64,000 nt of DNA from NCBI RefSeq assembly GCF_004127445.1, contig NZ_QEXM01000048.1:124001-188000 (forward strand), in the 5' to 3' direction. The position numbers and the translations under genes were made by a program. The notes beneath the pieces are model-generated. The model searched no databases, was not told the DNA's origin, and worked only from the letters and a program-made list of their open reading frames with translations. Origin of the DNA: Streptomyces alfalfae (GTDB lineage: Bacteria > Actinomycetota > Actinomycetes > Streptomycetales > Streptomycetaceae). Of the stretch, positions 33,268-41,474 are shown one piece after another. Within the stretch, counting starts at the first letter, position 1. Every line of letters starts with the position of its first letter.

Positions 33268-34016
33268 GTGCCGTGACCCCCGCCCCCGTGCCCGCCGGTC
33301 CCGTGGACCTCCCGGAGCCGAAGAGGCTGGGCGTGCTGTCGCGCCTCGCCCCCGAGCCGATGAAGGTGGTCCTCAACTGGGGCCGCCGCTACTCCCTCTG
33401 GGTCTTCAACTTCGGCCTCGCCTGCTGCGCCATCGAGTTCATCGCCGCGTCCATGGCGCGCCACGACTTCATCCGGCTCGGCGTCATCCCGTTCGCGCCG
33501 GGGCCGCGCCAGGCCGACCTGATGGTCGTCTCCGGCACCGTCACGGACAAGATGGCGCCCGCCGTGAAGCGCCTGTACGAGCAGATGCCCGAGCCGAAGT
33601 ACGTCATCTCCTTCGGCGCCTGCTCCAACTGCGGCGGCCCCTACTGGGACTCCTACTCCGTCACCAAGGGCGTCGACCAGATCATCCCCGTCGACGTCTA
33701 CGTCCCCGGCTGCCCGCCCCGCCCCGAGGCGCTGCTCCAGGGCATCCTGAAGCTCCAGGAGAAGATCGCGAACGAGTCGCTCGCGGAGCGGTACGGGAAC
33801 GCCGTCCGTCCGTCCGCGGCGGCGCTGCGGAGCGGGCTGGTGCGAGGGCCGTCCGCGCCTGAGCCGTCCGCGCCTGAGCCGTCCGCGTCTGGGCCGTCCG
33901 CGTCTGAGCCGTCCGCGCCGGGGTCGGCTTCGGGGGCGGCTTCCGACCCGGGGTCCGGGGCGGCTTCGGGCTCCGAGGGGGCCGCGGCTCCGCGGGCGGG
34001 GGAGGGGGAGCGGTGA
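33258..34016 (+). CDS. nuoB2: NADH-quinone oxidoreductase subunit B, second copy, with repeat tail
   Basis: Carries cluster N2, the last iron-sulfur centre before quinone. All four ligand cysteines are present: C56 and C57 in GLACCAIEF, C122 in GACSNCGG, and C152 in VPGCPPRPEALLQG. So the electron-transfer site is intact. Residues about 185-252 are a low-complexity tail built from SAPEP-like repeats, absent from ordinary NuoB (about 160-220 residues). The ATG at 33258 lies inside nuoA2, and the stop overlaps the nuoC2 GTG by 4 bases. Confidence 0.94.
   Translation: MDVSAVTPAPVPAGPVDLPEPKRLGVLSRLAPEPMKVVLNWGRRYSLWVFNFGLACCAIEFIAASMARHDFIRLGVIPFAPGPRQADLMVVSGTVTDKMAPAVKRLYEQMPEPKYVISFGACSNCGGPYWDSYSVTKGVDQIIPVDVYVPGCPPRPEALLQGILKLQEKIANESLAERYGNAVRPSAAALRSGLVRGPSAPEPSAPEPSASGPSASEPSAPGSASGAASDPGSGAASGSEGAAAPRAGEGER
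33849..33923 (+). repeat. Five 15-base repeats in the nuoB2 tail
   Basis: CCGTCCGCGCCTGAG and close variants repeat at 33849, 33864, 33879, 33894 and 33909, encoding PSAPE/PSASG pentapeptides. The frame is kept because the unit is five codons. Confidence 0.9.
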
Positions 34017-35314
34017 CCGGCTGGCTGCCGAGCCCCGTCGAGGAGCTCTTCGGTCCGGAGGCCACGGCCGACGAGTCGTACGACGTCCTGACCGTCGACG
34101 TGCCCCCGGCCCAGTGGATCACCGCGCTCGAAACCGCTCGCACCACGCTGGCCTGCACGTACTTCGACTGGCTGAGCGCGGTCGACGAGCCGGGCACGGG
34201 CTTCCGCGTCTGCGCCCACGTCGTGGCGCTCTCCCCGGTACGACGCCTCCTGCTCCGGACGACGGTCGCGCACGAGGCCCCGGCGCTCGCCTCCGCGGTC
34301 GGCGTGTACGCGGGCGCCGCGTGGCACGAGCGGGAGACCCACGAGATGTTCGGCGTGACGTTCGAGGGCCACCCCGGACTGGCCCCGCTGCTGCTCCCCG
34401 ACAGCTTCGAGGGCCACCCGCTGCGCAAGGACTTCGTGCTCGCCGCCCGCGTCGCCAAGGCCTGGCCGGGTGCCAAGGAGCCGGGCGAGTCGGAACACGG
34501 CGGCCCCAAGCGCCGCCAGATGCTGCCCCCCGGCGTGCCCGACCCCAACGAGTGGGGCCCTCTCAAGGGCCAGCTCCCGCCCGCTCCGGCGCGTCCGGCG
34601 CGCGGTGCGGGGCGCGCGGGTGCGGCGGGCGCGGGTGCCGCGGGCCGGGCCGCAGGTGAACGCCCCGTGCGGCGGAACCGCAGCGTGAGCCAGGGCTCCG
34701 CCAGCCAGGCCGCGCCGACGCCCCCGCCCGAGGCCGCCACGGCCACGCCCGACGAGCCGGAGCCCCAGGCCCGCCCCCCGAGGCGCTCCCGCAGCGCGAG
34801 CCAGGGCTCGGCTTCCCAACGGACGGAGAGCCCGGCCCCGGCCACGCCGCAGCCCTCGGGCACGCCGGAGACCTCGGGCACGCCGGAGGCCCCGGCCACG
34901 CCGCAGCCCTCGGGTACGCCGGAGGCCCCGGGCACGCCGGAGGCCACGGGCACGCCGGAAGGCACGGCTCCGCCGGATGGCACGGCTTCGCCCGAGGCGG
35001 AGGCCCCGGCTTCGCCCGAGGCCCCGGCTTCGGCTCCGGTTGTGGCGAAGCCCGCCGCCCCGCGCGGCTCCGACGCCCCGTGGCACCACGCCCGCCCGGC
35101 GTACGAGCCGACGGACCAGCCGAAGCCGAAGCGCCCCCGGACCACCGGCCGGACCGGAGTGACCGCGGAACCCGAGCCCACGACGGGACCCGACGACGCC
35201 CCCGGCGCCGATGACACCCGGGACACCGGGGGCAGCAGCGGCACCGGAAACACCACCGACCACACAGACACCACGGACACCACAGACACCGGAAGTGCCG
35301 GAGGCCACGAGTGA
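34013..35314 (+). CDS. nuoC2: NADH-quinone oxidoreductase subunit C, second copy, with long disordered tail
   Basis: Peripheral-arm subunit, 433 residues, about twice the usual NuoC length. Residues about 1-165 are the 30-kDa subunit domain, with the signature AWHERETHEMFGVTFEGHPG and LLPDSFEGHPLRKDFVLA. The other 260 residues are Pro/Thr/Ala/Ser-rich and disordered, containing two copies of an SxSQGSASQ element, seven 6-residue TPxxxG units and a charged end (TTDHTDTTDT). It is not a NuoCD fusion: no NuoD sequence follows. GTG start and stop both overlap neighbours by 4 bases. The tail may act as a tether, but that is inference. Confidence 0.9.
   Translation: MTGWLPSPVEELFGPEATADESYDVLTVDVPPAQWITALETARTTLACTYFDWLSAVDEPGTGFRVCAHVVALSPVRRLLLRTTVAHEAPALASAVGVYAGAAWHERETHEMFGVTFEGHPGLAPLLLPDSFEGHPLRKDFVLAARVAKAWPGAKEPGESEHGGPKRRQMLPPGVPDPNEWGPLKGQLPPAPARPARGAGRAGAAGAGAAGRAAGERPVRRNRSVSQGSASQAAPTPPPEAATATPDEPEPQARPPRRSRSASQGSASQRTESPAPATPQPSGTPETSGTPEAPATPQPSGTPEAPGTPEATGTPEGTAPPDGTASPEAEAPASPEAPASAPVVAKPAAPRGSDAPWHHARPAYEPTDQPKPKRPRTTGRTGVTAEPEPTTGPDDAPGADDTRDTGGSSGTGNTTDHTDTTDTTDTGSAGGHE
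34844..34969 (+). repeat. Seven 18-base repeats in the nuoC2 tail
   Basis: ACGCCGSAG-led units start every 18 bases at 34844, 34862, 34880, 34898, 34916, 34934 and 34952, encoding TPQPSG, TPETSG, TPEAPA, TPQPSG, TPEAPG, TPEATG, TPEGTA. A likely source of length variation. Confidence 0.9.
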
Positions 35315-36279
35315 ACGACGCCCTCGACGTCGCCCTGCGCCTCGTCATCGTCTTCGCGGCGTTCCTGGTCCTGCCCCTCGTCGTCGGCCAGACCGAGCAC
35401 AAGGTGATGGCCCACATGCAGGGCCGCCTCGGCCCCATGCACGCGGGCGGCTTCCACGGCTGGGCCCAGCTCGTCGCCGACGGCGTCAAGTTCGCCCAGA
35501 AGGAAGACGTCGTCCCGGCGGCGGCCGACCGCCGCGTCTTCCAGCTGGCCCCCGCGATCGCCCTCCTGCCCTACCTCCTCGTCCTCATCGCGATCCCGAT
35601 CGGCCCCGGCGAGGGCGCGGTCGGCGAAGTCGTCGACGCGGGCGTCTTCTTCGTGCTCGCGGTCATGGGCGTCGGCGTACTCGGCTCGCTCATGGCGGGC
35701 TGGGCCAGCGCCAACAAGTTCTCCCTCCTCGGCGGCCTCCGCACCGCCGCCCAGCTCCTCGCCTACGAACTCCCGATGCTGCTCGCCGCCGCCTCGGTCG
35801 CCATGGCGGCGGGCACGGTCTCGCTGCCCGGCATCGTCGACGCCTTCGAGTGGTGGTGGCTGCCCTGGCAGATCGTCGGCGCGCTCGTCTTCTTCGTCGC
35901 GGGCCTCGCCGAACTCCAGCGCCCGCCCTTCGACATGCCGGTCGCCGACTCCGAGATCATCTTCGGTGCCTACACCGAGTACACCGGGCTGCGCTTCGCC
36001 CTGTTCCTCCTCGCCGAGTACGCCGGGATCGTCGTCCTGTGCGGTCTGACCACCGTCCTCTTCCTGGGCGGCTGGCACGGCCCGTGGGGAGCCGACGGAC
36101 TGGGCTGGGTCTGGACCCTGCTCAAGACGGCCGTCCTCGCCTTCGTCGTGATCTGGCTGCGCGTGTCCTACCCGCGTCTCCGCGAGGACCAGCTCCAGAA
36201 GCTCGCCTGGACCCTGCTCATCCCCCTCGCCCTGGCGCAGATCGCGCTGACCGGCATCGTGAAGGTGGCGATCAACTGA
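35311..36279 (+). CDS. nuoH2: NADH-quinone oxidoreductase subunit H, second copy
   Basis: Membrane subunit at the quinone-binding site, 322 residues, eight helices. Conserved: ERK-type opening here as GQTEHKVMAHMQGRLGPMHA, GWAQLVADGVKFAQKEDVVP, LAYELPMLLAAASVAMAAGT and LAELQRPPFDMPVADSEIIF, with the acidic loop that contacts NuoB and NuoD. Its preservation suggests a functional quinone site although no nuoD lies in this cluster. The GTG overlaps nuoC2 by 4 bases, and the TGA shares one base with the nuoI2 ATG. Confidence 0.95.
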   Translation: MNDALDVALRLVIVFAAFLVLPLVVGQTEHKVMAHMQGRLGPMHAGGFHGWAQLVADGVKFAQKEDVVPAAADRRVFQLAPAIALLPYLLVLIAIPIGPGEGAVGEVVDAGVFFVLAVMGVGVLGSLMAGWASANKFSLLGGLRTAAQLLAYELPMLLAAASVAMAAGTVSLPGIVDAFEWWWLPWQIVGALVFFVAGLAELQRPPFDMPVADSEIIFGAYTEYTGLRFALFLLAEYAGIVVLCGLTTVLFLGGWHGPWGADGLGWVWTLLKTAVLAFVVIWLRVSYPRLREDQLQKLAWTLLIPLALAQIALTGIVKVAIN

Positions 36280-36872
36280 TGTCCCCGATCCCAGGGTCAG
36301 GCCTGGCCAAGGGCCTCGCCGTCACCCTCCGCACGATGACGCGGAAGACCGTCACCGAGCAGTACCCCGAGGCCCAGCCGGAACTCCCGCCGCGCACCCG
36401 CGGCGTCATCGGCCTCTTCGAGGAGAACTGCACGGTCTGCATGCTGTGCGCCCGCGAGTGCCCCGACTGGTGCATCTACATCGACTCCCACAAGGAGACG
36501 GTGCCGCCCGCCGCCCCCGGCGGACGCGAGCGCAGCCGCAACGTCCTCGACCGCTTCGCCATCGACTTCGCCCTCTGCATGTACTGCGGCATCTGCATCG
36601 AGGTCTGCCCCTTCGACGCCCTCTTCTGGTCCCCGGAGTTCGAGTACGCCGAGACCGACATCCACGAACTCACCCACGAGCGCAACAAGCTCCGCGAGTG
36701 GATGTGGACGGTCCCCGCGCCGCCGGCCCTCGACCCCGGCGCCGAGGATCCGAAGGAACTCGCCACCGCCCGCAAGACCGCCGACAAACTGGCCGCCGCC
36801 GAAGCCGGTCCCGCAGCCGCCCCGCAGCCGCCCGTCCCCGGTGAGCCCGAGCCGCAGGAAGGTGAGTCGTGA
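36279..36872 (+). CDS. nuoI2: NADH-quinone oxidoreductase subunit I, second copy
   Basis: Ferredoxin-like subunit with two [4Fe-4S] clusters (N6a, N6b). Both CxxCxxCxxxCP motifs are complete: C51, C54, C57, C61 in CTVCMLCARECP, and C100, C103, C106, C110 in CMYCGICIEVCP. 197 residues; the last 50 are Ala/Pro/Glu-rich. Without NuoE, F and G in this cluster, NuoI would be the natural entry point for electrons from a ferredoxin, as in other NADH-module-less complexes. The ATG at 36279 shares a base with the nuoH2 stop. Confidence 0.94.
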   Translation: MSPIPGSGLAKGLAVTLRTMTRKTVTEQYPEAQPELPPRTRGVIGLFEENCTVCMLCARECPDWCIYIDSHKETVPPAAPGGRERSRNVLDRFAIDFALCMYCGICIEVCPFDALFWSPEFEYAETDIHELTHERNKLREWMWTVPAPPALDPGAEDPKELATARKTADKLAAAEAGPAAAPQPPVPGEPEPQEGES

Positions 36873-37504
36873 GCCCCGCAGCAGCCACCGCGGCGACAGC
36901 CGCCGCGACCGCGGAGAGCCACGGTTTCCTCTCCCCGACCGGCGTCGAGATCGCCTTCCTCCTCGTCGGCCTCGTCACCCTCGGCGCGGCGGTCATCACC
37001 GTCACCACCCGGCAGCTGGTGCACGCCGCCCTGTGGCTGGTGGTGGCGCTCGGCGGCCTCGCCGTCGAGTACCTCCTGCTCACCGCGGAGTTCATCGCCT
37101 GGGTGCAGGTCCTCATCTACGTCGGTTCCGTCGTCGTCCTCCTGCTCTTCGGCCTGATGCTCACCAAGGCCCCCATCGGCCGGTCCCCGGACGCCGACTC
37201 ACGCAACCGGCCGGTCGCCCTCGCCGTGGCCCTCCTCGCCGCCGCAGCCCTGGTCTGGGTCGTCGTGGACGCGTTCCGCACCACGGTGATCGACCTGGAC
37301 GGCGCCGCCCAGGGCTCCACCGACGTGACGGGCTCGATCCTCTTCCGGCACTGGGTGCTCCCCTTCGAGGCGCTCTCGGTCCTCCTCCTCGCGGCCCTGA
37401 TCGGCGCGATCGTCCTCTCCCGCAAGAAGGCCGCCGAGGACACCACCGCCAGCCCCGCCACCGACCCGCACGAGGACGCGCCGACCCCGGAGGGTGACCG
37501 CTGA
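36869..37504 (+). CDS. nuoJ2: NADH-quinone oxidoreductase subunit J, second copy
   Basis: 211-residue membrane subunit with five helices. The family core is ALWLVVALGGLAVEYLLLTA and EFIAWVQVLIYVGSVVVLLL, including the helix-3 region that twists during catalysis. A 20-residue Ala/Thr N-terminal stretch precedes helix 1, and a polar tail follows helix 5. GTG start and TGA stop overlap the neighbouring genes by 4 and 1 bases. Confidence 0.93.
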   Translation: MSPAAATAATAAATAESHGFLSPTGVEIAFLLVGLVTLGAAVITVTTRQLVHAALWLVVALGGLAVEYLLLTAEFIAWVQVLIYVGSVVVLLLFGLMLTKAPIGRSPDADSRNRPVALAVALLAAAALVWVVVDAFRTTVIDLDGAAQGSTDVTGSILFRHWVLPFEALSVLLLAALIGAIVLSRKKAAEDTTASPATDPHEDAPTPEGDR

Positions 37505-37890
37505 TGCACCTCCATCTCGCCTACCCCGCCGTCCTGGCCGCCCTCCTCTTCTGCGTCGGCGTCTACGGCGTCCTCGCCCGCCGCAACGCGATCCTCGTCC
37601 TGATGTCCGTCGAGCTGATGCTCAACGCCGTCAACCTCAACCTCGTCGCCTTCGACGTCTGGCTCCGCGACTCCCTCCACGCCGGCCAGGCCCTGACCCT
37701 CTTCACCATCGCCATCGCCGCCGCCGAGATCGGCATCGGCCTGGCGATCGTCCTCGCGGTCTACCGCAACCGCGGCAGCTCCGCCGTCGACGAACTCCGC
37801 GACACCGCCGAGAGCGCCGCCGAAGAACCCGACCCGGCACAGGAGCCACGGCAGGCGAAGCCGTCGCAGAAGGCTGAGGCCACCGCGTGA
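37504..37890 (+). CDS. nuoK2: NADH-quinone oxidoreductase subunit K, second copy
   Basis: 128 residues, three helices. It keeps RRNAILVLMSVELMLNAVNL with the helix-2 glutamate and FTIAIAAAEIGIGLAIVLAV with the helix-3 glutamate, matching NuoK at 58-357. Its C-terminus carries about 35 extra Glu/Ala/Pro residues not present in the first NuoK. It overlaps the nuoL2 GTG by 4 bases. Confidence 0.94.
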   Translation: MHLHLAYPAVLAALLFCVGVYGVLARRNAILVLMSVELMLNAVNLNLVAFDVWLRDSLHAGQALTLFTIAIAAAEIGIGLAIVLAVYRNRGSSAVDELRDTAESAAEEPDPAQEPRQAKPSQKAEATA

Positions 37891-39878
37891 CCACGACCAC
37901 CCTCGCCGTCCTCGTCCCCCTCCTGCCGTTCCTCGGCGCGGTGGCCGGCCTGCTGTTCGGCCACCGGGTCCCCGGTCTCGTACGTCCCCTCGCGGTCCTG
38001 CCCACGCTGACGGCGCTGCTGCTCGCCGTTCTCGTGGCCGTCCGCCAGGGCGGCGGCCGGGCCGTCGACGCCGCCACCGAACTCACCCCGACCGGCTCCG
38101 TCCCCGTCGAACTCGCCCTGCACATCGACGGCTTCGCCGCTCTCGTCGCCGTCCTGGTCGGCGTCGTCGCCTCCTGCGTGCAGATCTACTCGACGGGCTA
38201 CCTGCGCGAGGACCCGCGCTACCCCTCGTACGCCGCTCTCGTCTCCCTCTTCACCTCCGCGATGCTGCTCGTCGTCTACTCCGGCGACCTGATGGTGCTC
38301 CTGGTCGGCTGGGAGATCATGGGCATCTGCTCGTACTTCCTCGTCGGCCACTACTGGGAGACGCCCGAGGCGCGCGCCGCCTCCCTCAAGGCCTTCCTGG
38401 TCACCAAGCTCGGCGACGTCCCCTTCCTGATCGGCCTGTTCGCGCTCGCCGCGGACACGGGCTCCTTCCGCGTCACGACGATCCTCGCGAGGGTCGCGGA
38501 CGGCGGCCTCGACCACCCCACGCTGATCGCCCTGCTGCTCCTGGCGGGCGTGGCGGGCAAGTCCGCGCAGTTCCCGCTGCACACCTGGCTGCCCGACGCG
38601 ATGGCGGGCCCCACACCCGTCTCCGCGCTGATCCACGCCGCCACGATGGTCGCCGCCGGTGTCTACTTCGTGGCCCGGCTCCTCCCCGTCTTCGCCACCT
38701 CCGGCGCGGCCCTGGTCGTCCTCGCCGTCATGGCCGCCGTCACCATGGCCGGTTCGGCCCTCGCCGCGCTCGCCCAGGACGACATCAAGCGCGTCCTCGC
38801 CTACTCGACGATCGGCCAGCTCGGATACATGACCGGCGCCCTCGCCGTCGGCGACCGCGGCGCCGCCGTCTTCCACCTCCTGTCCCACGGCGCCTTCAAG
38901 GCGCTGCTGTTCCTCGCGGCAGGCGTGATCATCCACGTCGCCGGCACCAACTCGCTGGCCGCCATGTCCCGTATGAAGGGGCTGCGCGACCGCGTCCCGG
39001 ACGCCTACTGGACGATGACCGTGGCGCTCCTCGCGCTCGCCGCGATCCCGCCGTTCAGCGGCTTCTTCTCCAAGGAGGCGGTGCTCGGCGCCGCCGAGCA
39101 CGCCGCCACGGGCCACGCCGTCGCGCCCACCGCCGCGGGCTGGATCGTGCTCGTCGCCGGCCTGCTGGCCGCCCTCCTCACCGCCGCGTACGCGACGCGC
39201 CTGTGGCTGCTCGCCTTCCACGGCAGGGGGACCGAGGCCCCCGACCACGGCAGGCAGCCCGTCGCGATGACGGCCGTGCTCTGGGTCCTCGCGATCCCCT
39301 CCCTCGCCTTCGGTCTCTCCGTCGGTGTGCTGCCTGACTGGTTCGACGGCGGCTCGCTCACCCCGACGCTCACGACCTCCGTCCTCGGCACGGGCCTCGC
39401 GCTCATCGGCGCCCTCGTCACCTACGGCGCCTGGCGGCACACCACCGCACTCGCCGCGCGCGTCCCGATGGGCGCGGTGGCCGCGAGTCCGGGCGGCGAC
39501 GGGGGAGCGGTCGAGGCGGAGGCCATCGCCACTCACCGGCCCGCCTACGGGGACGTGGCGTCCGCCCCCGACCCGGCCGACCCCGGACGCCTGCTGCTCG
39601 GCCCCGTGCACCGCCACGCGGCGGCCGGCTTCCGGCTCGACGCCGTCTACACCGCCCTGTTCGTCCGCCCGGTCCAGGCCGCCGCGCGCCTCGTGCGCTT
39701 CCTCGACCGCGAGGTCGTCGACACGTACGTGCGCGGCGCGGGCACCGCACCCCGCTGGCTCGGCGCTGCCGTGCGGCGCGCGCAGACCGGCAACGTGCAG
39801 ACCTATCTGAGCGCGCTGCTCGCAGGCACGGTCGTCCTGGCCGTCGCCGCCGTCCTCGTCGCCACCGCCGGAGCGTGA
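37887..39878 (+). CDS. nuoL2: NADH-quinone oxidoreductase subunit L, second copy
   Basis: Antiporter-like proton pump subunit, 663 residues. Motifs: LVGWEIMGICSYFLVGHYWE, AFLVTKLGDVPFLIG, KSAQFPLHTWLPDAMAGPTP, LIHAATMVAAGVYFVARL, DIKRVLAYSTIGQLGYMTGA. The key glutamate (WEIMG) and lysines (TKLGD, GKSAQ) are kept, so pumping should be possible. Compared with NuoL at 368-2314 it has a longer loop before the lateral helix region (residues about 535-565). It is followed by nuoM2 after 6 bases. Confidence 0.95.
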   Translation: MTTTTLAVLVPLLPFLGAVAGLLFGHRVPGLVRPLAVLPTLTALLLAVLVAVRQGGGRAVDAATELTPTGSVPVELALHIDGFAALVAVLVGVVASCVQIYSTGYLREDPRYPSYAALVSLFTSAMLLVVYSGDLMVLLVGWEIMGICSYFLVGHYWETPEARAASLKAFLVTKLGDVPFLIGLFALAADTGSFRVTTILARVADGGLDHPTLIALLLLAGVAGKSAQFPLHTWLPDAMAGPTPVSALIHAATMVAAGVYFVARLLPVFATSGAALVVLAVMAAVTMAGSALAALAQDDIKRVLAYSTIGQLGYMTGALAVGDRGAAVFHLLSHGAFKALLFLAAGVIIHVAGTNSLAAMSRMKGLRDRVPDAYWTMTVALLALAAIPPFSGFFSKEAVLGAAEHAATGHAVAPTAAGWIVLVAGLLAALLTAAYATRLWLLAFHGRGTEAPDHGRQPVAMTAVLWVLAIPSLAFGLSVGVLPDWFDGGSLTPTLTTSVLGTGLALIGALVTYGAWRHTTALAARVPMGAVAASPGGDGGAVEAEAIATHRPAYGDVASAPDPADPGRLLLGPVHRHAAAGFRLDAVYTALFVRPVQAAARLVRFLDREVVDTYVRGAGTAPRWLGAAVRRAQTGNVQTYLSALLAGTVVLAVAAVLVATAGA

Positions 39879-39884
39879 GCAGCC

Positions 39885-41474
39885 GTGATCGGTATCAGTG
39901 AGTCCGTGATGCAGTTTCTTCTGGCGTTGACCGTCGTCGGCCCGCTCATCGGCGCGGTGGCCGCTCTCCTGCCGGCCCCGCCCGGACTGAAGGGGAAGTC
40001 ACCCGACCAGGCGGTCCTGCGGCACGGCGTGTTCGTGACCGGAGTGATCCTGCTCGGCGCGCTCATCCTGGCGCTCGCCTTCGACCACGACCAGCCGTCG
40101 AAGATGCAGGCCACGACCGATATCAGCTGGATCCCCGCACTCGACGTGCGCATCCACCTCGGCATCGACGGCATCTCGCTCCCCCTTCTGGTCCTGACCG
40201 CGCTGCTGACCTTCCTCTGCGCGCTCTACTCCTTCTTCAAGCCGCCCACGGGCCCGTCCCCGAAGGCGTTCGTCGCCCTGCTCCTCGTGCTGGAGTCCGG
40301 CACCCTCGCGTCCTTCGCCGTCCTCGATCTGCTGCTGTTCTTCCTGGCGTTCGAGATGGTGCTCATCCCGATGTACTTCCTCATCGCCCGCTGGGGCGGT
40401 GAGCAAAGAACCCGCGCCGCCTGGAAGTTCATCCTCTACACGCTGCTCGGCTCGGTCGTGATGCTGCTGGGGCTCCTCCTCATCGGGCTGAGGTCCGGCA
40501 CTTTCGACATGGTGGCACTCGCCACTGACAACGGCCTGGGGCTGAGCACATCCGTGCAGGTCATCGCCGTTCTGGCGATCGGGATCGGGCTCGCGGTCAA
40601 GACGCCGATGTGGCCGCTGCACAGCTGGCTGCCCGACGCCCACACCGCCGCGCCGACCGTCGGCTCCGTCCTGCTGGCCGGTGTACTGCTGAAGATGGGT
40701 ACGTACGGGTTCGTCCGGATCGCCCTGCCCATCGCCCCCGACGGCATGCGGGAGTTCGCGCCGTACCTCGCGGCCCTCGCGGTCGTCGGGATCATCTACG
40801 GGTCCCTCGCCTGCCTCGCGCTCGCCAGGCAGGGCGCGAAGGGCGACCTCAAGCGCCTCATCGCGTATTCGTCCGTGGGCCACATGGGCTTCGTCCTGCT
40901 CGGCATCGCGACGATGAGCCCGACCGGCGTGAACGGCGCGCTGTTCGCCAACATCGCCCACGGCCTCATCACCGGCCTGCTCTTCTTCCTCGTCGGCGCC
41001 TTGAAGGACCGCACCGGCACCACCGACCTCGACGCGCTCGCGCGGGAGTCGGGCGCCGCCCTCTACGGCAGGGCGCCCCGCCTCGGCGGCCTGCTCGCCT
41101 TCGGCGCCGTCGCCTCCCTCGGACTGCCGGGCCTCGCCGGGTTCTGGGGCGAGATGCTGGCGCTGTTCGGAGCGTTCGAGCCCGCCGACGGCCTGAGCCG
41201 CCCCGCCTTCCTCACGTTCATGGCGATCGCCGCCCTCGGGACCCTGCTCACCGCCGCGTACCTGCTCATCGTCGTACGCCGTGTCTGCATGGGCCCGATG
41301 CCGCAGGCCGGCGCAGAGCCCGCGCCCGAGGCGCTCCCCGACGTCCGCGGCTACGAGTTCGCCGCGTGGAGCCCGCTCGTGGCCCTCACCGTCCTCGCCG
41401 GGCTCTGGCCCGCGGCACTCCTCGGCCTGACCGACCCGGCCGTGCAGAAGCTCCTCACTGGAGGCAAGTCGTGA
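39885..41474 (+). CDS. nuoM2: NADH-quinone oxidoreductase subunit M, second copy
   Basis: Antiporter-like subunit, 529 residues. Motifs: FFLAFEMVLIPMYFLIARWG with the buried glutamate, AVKTPMWPLHSWLPDAHTAA, DLKRLIAYSSVGHMGFVLLG and NIAHGLITGLLFFLVGALKD. The first start is a GTG at 39885; an ATG at 39909 (MQFLLALTVVGP) is also possible. It lacks the charged early loop of the first NuoM. The stop overlaps nuoN2 in GTGA. Confidence 0.95.
   Translation: MIGISESVMQFLLALTVVGPLIGAVAALLPAPPGLKGKSPDQAVLRHGVFVTGVILLGALILALAFDHDQPSKMQATTDISWIPALDVRIHLGIDGISLPLLVLTALLTFLCALYSFFKPPTGPSPKAFVALLLVLESGTLASFAVLDLLLFFLAFEMVLIPMYFLIARWGGEQRTRAAWKFILYTLLGSVVMLLGLLLIGLRSGTFDMVALATDNGLGLSTSVQVIAVLAIGIGLAVKTPMWPLHSWLPDAHTAAPTVGSVLLAGVLLKMGTYGFVRIALPIAPDGMREFAPYLAALAVVGIIYGSLACLALARQGAKGDLKRLIAYSSVGHMGFVLLGIATMSPTGVNGALFANIAHGLITGLLFFLVGALKDRTGTTDLDALARESGAALYGRAPRLGGLLAFGAVASLGLPGLAGFWGEMLALFGAFEPADGLSRPAFLTFMAIAALGTLLTAAYLLIVVRRVCMGPMPQAGAEPAPEALPDVRGYEFAAWSPLVALTVLAGLWPAALLGLTDPAVQKLLTGGKS

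Noticed and set aside
34013..35314. NuoCD fusion explaining the missing nuoD
   Set aside because: The extra length of NuoC2 is a Pro/Thr/Ala-rich repeat tail with no NuoD sequence.
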